A program made the translations under genes and the position numbers. This document shows, piece by piece, positions 58,468 to 64,000 of a DNA stretch of 64,000 nt; within the stretch, counting starts at the first letter, position 1, and the number at the start of each line of letters is the position of its first letter. Where the stretch lies: assembly GCF_015352445.1 (NCBI RefSeq), contig NZ_JADKPO010000018.1:1-64000 (forward strand), given 5' to 3'. The notes beneath the pieces are model-generated. The model saw only the letters and a program-made list of their open reading frames with translations. It was not told the DNA's origin and searched no databases. The DNA comes from Nocardioides agariphilus. GTDB lineage: Bacteria; Actinomycetota; Actinomycetes; Propionibacteriales; Nocardioidaceae.

Positions 58468-59738
58468 GCGCCCGCCTTGAACTGCTGCCACACCTGGTGC
58501 CAGGCGGCGTCGTTGTCGACCGTCAGCTCCAGCAGGCGGTAGGCGACGTCGAACCACTCCTTGCGTACGGCGGCCGTGGCCAGGTTCTCGGGAAGGTAGC
58601 CGTCGGCGACGAGCGAGTCGGTGTCGATGGAGTTCTGCGGAGGCTGGTAGCCGATGTAGCCGAAGTTCTTCAGCGAGGTCTTCTCGTCGAGCAGGTGGTT
58701 GAGGAACAGGTGCGCGAGCACGGGGTTGTTACCGCCCTTGAGCACCAGCATCAGGTCGTTGTCGACCAGGCCCTTGCCGTCCTCGGGGAACCAGTAGCGC
58801 AAGATGTCGGCAGACTGCCCCTTGGGCAGGTAGTACTGCGCGTTGACGATGTCGCCCGACCACATCTGGCTGATGCCGAGCTGTCCGGCCGGCAGGTCGT
58901 TGTACATCGAGACCGTGACCTTGGGCTTGGTCGCCGCACTCAGCTCGGTGAGCGCCGTCTGGATGACCTCCAGGTCCGCTGGGTTCTCGCTGTTGACGTC
59001 GGTGACTCCCGATCGCAGCGCGACCATGGCCATCGCGGTGTGCCAGTCGTCGATGATGCCGACCATGCCCTTGTAGTCGGAGTTCCACAGCGCGTCGTAG
59101 GGGTTGTCGAGGGCGGCGACGTCCTCGGAGACCTTGTCGGTGCGCCAGCCCACGCCGGTGGTGTAGACGCTGTAGGGGACCGAGTAGCGGGCCTCGCCGT
59201 CGTACCACGGGCTCTGGAAGGACTCCCAGACGTTGGTGAGGTTGGGGATGTAGCTGTGGTTGAGCGGCCGGATCAGCTTGGCCGTCACCAGCCTGCCGAT
59301 CTGGTCGTAGCTGGGGAAGTAGATGTCGAAGGGCACCGCGCCGGTCCGAATCTTGGTGATCGCCTCGTCGGTGTCGTTGAAGGTCGAGACCTTGACGTCG
59401 ACGCCGTACTTCTCCTCGAAGGCCTTGATCACGCCGGGGCCGAGGTAGTCGGCGTAGTTGTAGACCCGCAACGGGCCCTTCTCGGGCTGGAGGCCGTCGG
59501 CGATCGGCTGGTTGTCGTCGGCGATGTCCCAGGTGACCGGGTTGTCGGGCGAGGCGATCTTGAGACCCTCGGTCGGCGTGCCGCCCCCGGGTCCCTTGCC
59601 GCTTCCGGTGGGTGAGTCGGCGCACGCCTGGAGGAGGGCACTGAGGGCGGGCACGGAGATGCCCAGCAGGGCAGCGTTGCGCAGCAAGGCTCGTCGGTCG
59701 AAGGCAGGCTGACCGGCTCTCCTGGGGGATTGCTCCAT
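58464..59738 (-). CDS. Spermidine/putrescine-type binding lipoprotein, PotD-like
   Basis: 424 aa from ATG 59738 (GGAGGTGTC upstream). The signal DRRALLRNAALLGISVPALS has a twin Arg followed by lipobox LLQAC, suggesting Tat export and lipid anchoring. The mature part has LRVYNYADYLGPGVIKAFEEKYGVDVKVSTFNDTDEAITKI, the PotD/PotF-type start, and IDDWHTAMAMVALRSG. It captures a polyamine-like solute. A TetR-type operator lies 49-68 nt upstream. The longer frame from 59804 would run through that operator and is less likely. Confidence 0.87.
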   Translation of the reverse strand: MEQSPRRAGQPAFDRRALLRNAALLGISVPALSALLQACADSPTGSGKGPGGGTPTEGLKIASPDNPVTWDIADDNQPIADGLQPEKGPLRVYNYADYLGPGVIKAFEEKYGVDVKVSTFNDTDEAITKIRTGAVPFDIYFPSYDQIGRLVTAKLIRPLNHSYIPNLTNVWESFQSPWYDGEARYSVPYSVYTTGVGWRTDKVSEDVAALDNPYDALWNSDYKGMVGIIDDWHTAMAMVALRSGVTDVNSENPADLEVIQTALTELSAATKPKVTVSMYNDLPAGQLGISQMWSGDIVNAQYYLPKGQSADILRYWFPEDGKGLVDNDLMLVLKGGNNPVLAHLFLNHLLDEKTSLKNFGYIGYQPPQNSIDTDSLVADGYLPENLATAAVRKEWFDVAYRLLELTVDNDAAWHQVWQQFKAGA

Positions 59739-59786
59739 GACACCTCCGCGAATCGGTGTGGTCCCGTCCAGGCCCACCGTCGCATG

Positions 59787-59806
59787 AACTGAATACTCAG
59801 TCAATC
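59787..59806. promoter_or_regulatory. TetR-type operator B (transporter genes)
   Basis: AACTGAATACTCAGTCAATC matches operator C at 16 of 20 positions. It lies upstream of the PotD-PotB-PotC genes and overlaps their presumed -10 region. Confidence 0.78.
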
Positions 59807-59854
59807 GTTTCGCGACGGCCGTAGCGAGACCGTGACACGTCCAGCGTCCTCCTG

Positions 59855-59883
59855 TTGTGGAGCGGGCTCCGTCCCGCTTAGAC
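59855..59883 (+). promoter_or_regulatory. Promoter of the aminotransferase-PotA operon
   Basis: TTGTGG (59855-59860) and TTAGAC (59878-59883) with a 17-nt spacer. The -10 overlaps operator C by three bases. The same layout (TTGCGG-N17-TTAGAT) precedes the FAD enzyme gene. Confidence 0.65.
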
Positions 59884-59900
59884 TGAACACTCAGTCAAAC
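59881..59900. promoter_or_regulatory. TetR-type operator C (aminotransferase operon)
   Basis: GACTGAACACTCAGTCAAAC: the inner arms GACTGA and TCAGTC pair perfectly around ACAC. It lies immediately downstream of the -10 of the aminotransferase promoter. Confidence 0.8.
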
Positions 59901-59901
59901 G

Positions 59902-59925
59902 GGTCTCTCGACAAGCTCGCCAGCC
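59902..59925. repeat. Variant of the short repeat in the aminotransferase leader
   Basis: GGTCTCTCGACAAGCTCGCC resembles the lutC copy apart from a 2-nt insertion and two substitutions. Confidence 0.35.
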
Positions 59926-59945
59926 GACAACCGAAAGAGGACACA

Positions 59946-61328
59946 GTGAGCATCTCCGTCACCACCGACGAGACCATCGACGCAATCATCGACTCCGAGT
60001 CCGAGAAGTTCGTGCAGCGTCAGCCGCGCAGCACCGCGATGATCGCGGACGCAGCGAGGTCACTGGCCGGCGGCGCGACCTCCAACTGGCAGATCGCCCA
60101 GCCGCAGGCGGTGTGGATGAGCCATGGCCAGGGCTCCCACGTCTTCGACGTCGACGGCAACGAGTACGTCGACATGCATGGCGGTTATGGCGCCGCCATC
60201 GCCGGCCACGGCCACCCGGCCATCGTCGAGGCCGTCTCGCGCCAGGTCGCGCGCGGCACGCACTTCGCGCAGCCGACCGAGGATGCCATCTGGGTGGCCG
60301 AGGAGCTCAAGCGCAGGTTCGGGCTGCCGCTGTGGCGCTTCGCCAACTCCGGCACCGAGGCCACGATGGACGCCATCCATCTGATGCGCGCCCTCACCGA
60401 GCGCGACCTCGTCATCAAGGTCGAGGGCTGCTACCACGGCCATCACGACTCCGTGCAGGTCTCGGTGCTACCCGAGCCCGAGGACGTCGGCCCGGCGGAC
60501 GCACCCCACAACGTGCCCGGCAACTCCGGGATCCCCGGCGCGATCATGGATCTCATCGTCGTCGTGCCGTTCAACGACCTCGGCGCAGTGGAGAGGGCGC
60601 TGGCCACCCACCGCGGCCGCATCGCCGGGATGATCCTCGAGCCGATCATGATGAACGCCGGCATCATCCCGCCCGAGGACGGCTACCTCGCGGGACTCAA
60701 GGAGCTCTTGCACGCCGAGGGCGCCTACCTGACCTTCGACGAGGTCAAGACCGGCTTCACCACTGGCCCAGCCGGTGCCACCGGGAGGTACGGCGTCACG
60801 CCCGACATCGTCTGTCTCGCCAAGGCGCTGGGTGGGGGCATCTCCGTTGCCGCGATCGGGGGCATCGAAGAGGTGATGTCGGCCATCGCCGACGGGAGGT
60901 ACGAGCAGGTCGGCACGTTCAACGGCAACCCGCTCGCGATGGCAGCCACGCGCGCCAACCTGACGCATGTGATCAACAGCGCCGGTTACGCGCGGCTCGA
61001 CGCGCTGGCCACCTTGGCCAAGAAGGGCTTCGAGCGGCACATCGCGGCCGCCGGTCTGCCGTGGCGAGTGGTCAGTGTCGGGGCCAAGGGCTGCGTGGCG
61101 TTCACGGGGTCACCGGTGCGCAACTACCGCGACTTCCTCGAGGTCGACGACCGCTGGGGCAACCTGCATTGGCTCTTGCAGCACAATGGGGGGGTGTTCC
61201 TCCCACCGTGGGGCAAGGTCGAGCAGTGGCTGCTGTCCGTGCAGCACACCGACGCCGACGTGGAGCTCCTCATCGCCAACTTCGGCAAGCTCACCGAGGT
61301 GGCGGGCCACCACGCTGGTGAGGCCTGA
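59946..61328 (+). CDS. Class III aminotransferase (glutamate-1-semialdehyde aminomutase-like)
   Basis: 460 aa from GTG 59946 (AGAGGA upstream). PLP lysine K293 lies in CLAKALGGGIS. FANSGTEATMDAIHLMRALTERD, KVEGCYHGHHDS and LTFDEVKTGFTTGPAGA are the conserved cofactor and active-site regions; the usual DEVMTGFR reads DEVKTGF. The fold is closest to glutamate-1-semialdehyde aminomutase, but the context of amine transport, a FAD oxidase and TetR control argues for catabolic transamination of an amine or amino acid rather than haem synthesis. It overlaps the PotA-like gene by 1 nt. Confidence 0.85.
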   Translation: MSISVTTDETIDAIIDSESEKFVQRQPRSTAMIADAARSLAGGATSNWQIAQPQAVWMSHGQGSHVFDVDGNEYVDMHGGYGAAIAGHGHPAIVEAVSRQVARGTHFAQPTEDAIWVAEELKRRFGLPLWRFANSGTEATMDAIHLMRALTERDLVIKVEGCYHGHHDSVQVSVLPEPEDVGPADAPHNVPGNSGIPGAIMDLIVVVPFNDLGAVERALATHRGRIAGMILEPIMMNAGIIPPEDGYLAGLKELLHAEGAYLTFDEVKTGFTTGPAGATGRYGVTPDIVCLAKALGGGISVAAIGGIEEVMSAIADGRYEQVGTFNGNPLAMAATRANLTHVINSAGYARLDALATLAKKGFERHIAAAGLPWRVVSVGAKGCVAFTGSPVRNYRDFLEVDDRWGNLHWLLQHNGGVFLPPWGKVEQWLLSVQHTDADVELLIANFGKLTEVAGHHAGEA

Positions 61329-62488
61329 TGAGGGGCTCGGACATCGATGGGGCCATGGGTGGGCAACTGCGTCTGGCCACGCTGACCAAGAGGTTCGGCG
61401 ACGTGGTCGCCGTCGACGGGATCGACCTCGACCTACCCGCTGGTGAGTTCTGCTCGTTGCTCGGTGCGTCGGGATGCGGCAAGACCACGACACTGCGGAT
61501 GATCGCGGGGTTCGAACGACCGGACTCCGGCCAGATCCTGCTCGACGGCGAGGACATGGCCCAGCAGGCGCCGCACAACCGGCCGGTCAACACCGTCTTC
61601 CAGAGCTACGCGCTGTTCCCGCTGATGACGGTGCGCGACAACGTCGCCTTCGGCCTGCGCTACCAGAAGGTCGACAAGGGCGAGGTCGACCGACGAGTCG
61701 GCGAGGCCCTCGAGCTGGTGCGGATCACCGAGCTGGCCAAGCGACGACCCTCCCAGCTCTCCGGCGGCCAGCAACAGCGCGTCGCACTGGCGCGGGCCCT
61801 CGTGCTCAACCCCCGGGTCCTGCTGCTCGACGAGCCGCTCGGCGCCCTCGACGCCCAGCTGCGCAAGCACCTCCAGCTCCAGCTGCGCCAGTTGCAGAAG
61901 GACCTCGGCATCACCTTCGTCTACGTCACCCACGACCAGGAGGAAGCGCTCACCATGAGCGACCGGATCGCGGTGATGGCCGGCGGCAAGGTCGAGCAGG
62001 TCGGGGCACCGGAGGAGATCTATGCGCAGCCCGCGACGGCGTACGTCGCCGGCTTCCTCGGCTCCGCCAACATCTTCGACGCCGAGGTCAGCGAGGTGTC
62101 CGGTGGGCTGGCCACCTGCTCATCGCTGGGCCGCACCTTGTCGGCCGAGGTCTCCGGCGACGCGCCGCGCGGCGACGCCGCGATCGTCGTACGTCCCGAG
62201 CGCATCGCCATCGGCGAGGAGAGCTCACCGAGCCCCGCCGGGCACAACCGTGTCGAGGGTCTGGTGCGCGACGTCGTCTACCTCGGAGCCTCCACCCAGG
62301 TGCGCGTCGAGGTCGGCGACGACGACGTGCTGCTCGTGCAGATCGCCAACCAGGCCGGCCCGCGCTCCTTCAAGGCCACCCCCGGCGAGCGCGTCGCCTG
62401 CTGGTTCTCCCCTGCCGCCGTACAGGTACTGCGGCGCTCCGAGGCGAAGCTCCCCGATCCTGTCGACGCCGAGCTGACCGCGGGCTGA
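61328..62488 (+). CDS. Spermidine/putrescine-type ABC ATP-binding protein, PotA-like
   Basis: 386 aa. Walker [15 protein letters not shown]-loop [12 protein letters not shown], signature [15 protein letters not shown], Walker [13 protein letters not shown] and H-loop [13 protein letters not shown] are all intact. The C-terminal 110 residues are the TOBE regulatory domain. It energises the PotB/PotC/PotD importer encoded divergently. Being in the aminotransferase operon rather than with the permeases ties uptake to catabolism under the same TetR control. ATG 61328 is used; MGGQLRL a few codons later is possible. Confidence 0.9.
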   Translation: MRGSDIDGAMGGQLRLATLTKRFGDVVAVDGIDLDLPAGEFCSLLGASGCGKTTTLRMIAGFERPDSGQILLDGEDMAQQAPHNRPVNTVFQSYALFPLMTVRDNVAFGLRYQKVDKGEVDRRVGEALELVRITELAKRRPSQLSGGQQQRVALARALVLNPRVLLLDEPLGALDAQLRKHLQLQLRQLQKDLGITFVYVTHDQEEALTMSDRIAVMAGGKVEQVGAPEEIYAQPATAYVAGFLGSANIFDAEVSEVSGGLATCSSLGRTLSAEVSGDAPRGDAAIVVRPERIAIGEESSPSPAGHNRVEGLVRDVVYLGASTQVRVEVGDDDVLLVQIANQAGPRSFKATPGERVACWFSPAAVQVLRRSEAKLPDPVDAELTAG

Positions 62489-62490
62489 CT

Positions 62491-62553
62491 CGCCGTCAGT
62501 GACGCATTTGCTGTTTCACGAGCGTTGAGACAGCAGGTTCGTCACGGACGGCG
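62491..62553. terminator. Bidirectional terminator between PotA-like and TetR genes
   Basis: Arms 62491-62514 and 62530-62553 pair as CGCCGTC, GTGACG and TGCTGT blocks separated by a single mismatch and a 4-nt internal loop. It follows the PotA stop by 3 nt and covers the last codons of the convergent TetR gene. Confidence 0.7.
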
Positions 62554-63195
62554 GCGCTTGTTGGCGCGGCGCTTGGTGGGGGACAGGCCGAGGCGCTGCT
62601 CGGCGTACTCCATGCCGATGTCGTAGGCGACGTCGGAGGTGATCTCGGGGTCGTCGAGGGCGACCTGGGTGGAGAGGCCGTCGAGGACGACGGTGAAGCT
62701 GAGCGCGAACTGGCGGGCGTCCACGTCTCGCTTAACGGCACCGGAGCGTTGGCCCTCGGTCACGATGCGCTCGAGCAGGTCGCGCCAGCGGCTGTCGAGC
62801 TCGACTCGGGCCTCGCGTACTTCGGGGTGGCGCAGCGCGGTCGCCCACAGGTCGAGCCACAGGCCCCACGAACCGCTGACCTCGCCCGGCAGCGACGGCA
62901 CGCACGACCACTCGACCAGCATCGAGAGACGGTTGCGGAAGTCCTGCTCGTCGCCCAGCAGCATGGCCGCGCTGTCGTAGTAGGCCTCCTCGGAGAACCG
63001 CAGCGCATCGACGAGGAGCCGGTCGCGGGTGCCGAAGTAGTAGATGACCAGACCACTGCTGGTGCCGGCCCGCTTGGCCACGTCGGCGATGCGGGTCTCG
63101 CCGAACCCGCGCTCGGCGATCAGCTCGGCTGCCGCCTGCAGCATCGCGCGGCGGCGGGCCTCGTTGCCCTCGGTCTGCGGGGCGGCTTCGGCCAT
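62542..63195 (-). CDS. TetR family regulator of the amine regulon
   Basis: 217 aa from ATG 63195 (GAGGA just upstream); GTG 63225 in frame is an alternative. HTH: FGETRIADVAKRAGTSSGLVIYYFGTRDRLLVDAL, with a BetI-like C-terminal domain (SGSWGLWLDLWATALRHPEVREA). The helices AGTSSGLVIYYF should read DNA. A matching 20-bp palindrome lies in the divergent region next to it, and three more lie at the Rieske, PotD and aminotransferase promoters. The inducer is probably the imported amine or an aldehyde from it. The tail is strongly basic (KRRANKRRRP). Confidence 0.88.
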   Translation of the reverse strand: MAEAAPQTEGNEARRRAMLQAAAELIAERGFGETRIADVAKRAGTSSGLVIYYFGTRDRLLVDALRFSEEAYYDSAAMLLGDEQDFRNRLSMLVEWSCVPSLPGEVSGSWGLWLDLWATALRHPEVREARVELDSRWRDLLERIVTEGQRSGAVKRDVDARQFALSFTVVLDGLSTQVALDDPEITSDVAYDIGMEYAEQRLGLSPTKRRANKRRRP

Positions 63196-63247
63196 GGTCC
63201 TCGACTTTCTACGGCGTCGGGTCACAAGTCTGGGGTCAGCGCGCCCC

Positions 63248-63276
63248 TTGCGGAGCAGGTTATCACCTCGTTAGAT
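63248..63276 (+). promoter_or_regulatory. Promoter of the FAD oxidoreductase gene
   Basis: TTGCGG (63248-63253) and TTAGAT (63271-63276) separated by 17 nt, overlapping operator D by three bases, as at the aminotransferase promoter. Confidence 0.65.
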
Positions 63277-63293
63277 TGAACAGTCAGTCAAAC
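63274..63293. promoter_or_regulatory. TetR-type operator D (TetR / FAD enzyme intergenic)
   Basis: GATTGAACAGTCAGTCAAAC matches operator C at 17 of 20 positions. It lies in the divergent region between the regulator and the FAD enzyme and can control both. Confidence 0.8.
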
Positions 63294-63323
63294 GACCGGC
63301 GACCGATCTGAGAGGACCTCTCG

Positions 63324-64000
63324 ATGACCAGCTCCTACGACGCGATCGTGGTCGGCGGCGGCCACAACGGCCTGGTAGCCGCGGCCTACCTCGCCCGCGA
63401 CGGCGCGCGCACCTTGGTCCTCGAGGGCCGCCACAAGCTGGGCGGCGCCGCCACGACCGAGCAGCCGTGGGCCGACGCACCGCACCTGTCGGTGACCCGG
63501 TTGTCCTACGTGATGAGCCTGATGCCGGCCACGGTCATCAACGAGCTCAAGCTCGCGCAGCACGGCTACAAGGTGCACCCGATGGGCCCGTACTTCCAGG
63601 CCTTCCCCGAGGGTGGCTCGCTGACGATCTACGAGGACGACGAGGCCCGCACCTACGACGAGATCGCCCGGTGGTCGAAGAAGGACGCCGAGGCCTGGCC
63701 GAAGTGGAACGCCTGGCTGGCCGGCATCGCCGACGTGATGGGTCCGCTGCTGACGCGCGTGCCGCCCAACATCGGCAGCCACTCACCCGCCGACCTGGCG
63801 GACCTCGGCAAGCTGGTCTGGAAGAACCGCGGCGTCGACTCGCGGATGGTCGCCGACATCACCCGGCTGATGAGCATGAGCATCGCCGACATGCTCGATG
63901 ACTGGTTCGAGTCGCCGCAGATCAAGGGCGCCCTGGCCGTCAACGGCGTGATCGGCACCTGGGCCGGCCCCTACGCGCCCGGCACGGCCTACGTCATGGC
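63324..64000 (+). CDS. FAD-dependent oxidoreductase, phytoene dehydrogenase-like (partial)
   Basis: The gene runs off the right edge; 225 codons are visible from ATG 63324 (AGAGGA upstream). The N-terminus YDAIVVGGGHNGLVAAAYLA is the FAD-binding GxGxxG fold of the phytoene desaturase/PYROXD2 group, and LEGRHKLGGAATTEQPW is the following conserved loop. Such enzymes oxidise a range of substrates including amines. As the gene next to the TetR regulator it is probably the main oxidising enzyme of this regulon. Its C-terminus and downstream partners are outside the window. Confidence 0.85.
   Translation, partial: MTSSYDAIVVGGGHNGLVAAAYLARDGARTLVLEGRHKLGGAATTEQPWADAPHLSVTRLSYVMSLMPATVINELKLAQHGYKVHPMGPYFQAFPEGGSLTIYEDDEARTYDEIARWSKKDAEAWPKWNAWLAGIADVMGPLLTRVPPNIGSHSPADLADLGKLVWKNRGVDSRMVADITRLMSMSIADMLDDWFESPQIKGALAVNGVIGTWAGPYAPGTAYVM

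Noticed and set aside
59946-61328. Assignment of the aminotransferase as hemL for haem synthesis
   Set aside because: The DEVMTGFR motif is changed, no haem gene is nearby, and it is coupled to an amine transporter ATPase under TetR-type control.

Overview
The window is 64 kb of high-GC DNA with actinobacterial traits. GTG starts and 4-nt ATGA/GTGA gene overlaps are common, several promoters look leaderless (TANNNT followed by ATG 6-7 nt later), and there are LacI, TetR, MarR and SigE-type regulators. Family content and a dispersed repeat built around TTTCGAGACAGGCGC...CCTCAACCA point to Nocardioides or a close Nocardioidaceae relative; that genus call is inference. I saw no rRNA, tRNA, integrase, transposase or CRISPR array. 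The last gene runs off the right edge.

Left part (1-35 kb), mixed chromosomal content. It opens with a PD-(D/E)XK-like protein, a MarR/small-monooxygenase pair with a palindromic operator, and a frameshifted hypothetical gene. A secreted trio follows (4.5-10.0 kb): an HxxGD zinc-phospholipase-like protein with PKD repeats, a membrane-anchored protein with five repeats each ending in ACQxC, and a small hypothetical protein. Next come a SerA-like dehydrogenase with a DUF1015 protein, a ThrE-type exporter, an EcsC protein, a sugar nucleotidyltransferase, a C45 peptidase and a 47-aa GPGG membrane protein. At 18-22 kb lies a minus-strand operon, pcaL-pcaF-pcaI-pcaJ plus a cation-efflux-like gene, covering the lower beta-ketoadipate pathway. 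Then follow membrane proteins, an M1 aminopeptidase, an EamA transporter, an oxidoreductase, a nucleotidyltransferase, a secreted hydrolase, a CGNR regulator, a GNAT enzyme, a PolA-like polymerase and a SigE-family sigma factor with a membrane partner.

Middle (35-49 kb), an L-rhamnose supra-operon. A LacI regulator diverges from an ABC transporter (RhaT-P-Q-S), mutarotase RhaM, isomerase RhaI, a fused aldolase/lactaldehyde dehydrogenase, kinase RhaB and LutABC. Together they account for every step from rhamnose import to DHAP and, through lactaldehyde and lactate, pyruvate. A perfect palindrome just downstream of the predicted promoter is the likely LacI operator.

Right part (49-64 kb), amine or peptide uptake and oxidation. 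An Asp/Glu racemase-like gene diverges from two tandem, highly similar peptide-type solute-binding lipoproteins with no permease nearby. After two small genes come a Rieske oxygenase, a YhhN protein, a PotD-B-C transporter (minus strand) divergent from a class III aminotransferase plus PotA, then a TetR regulator divergent from a phytoene-dehydrogenase-like FAD enzyme. Four near-identical 20-bp palindromic sites (about GAYTGAAYANTCAGTCAAWC) sit at the promoters of these units. They indicate one TetR-controlled regulon for uptake and oxidative breakdown of an unidentified amine, the best candidate here for an undescribed system.
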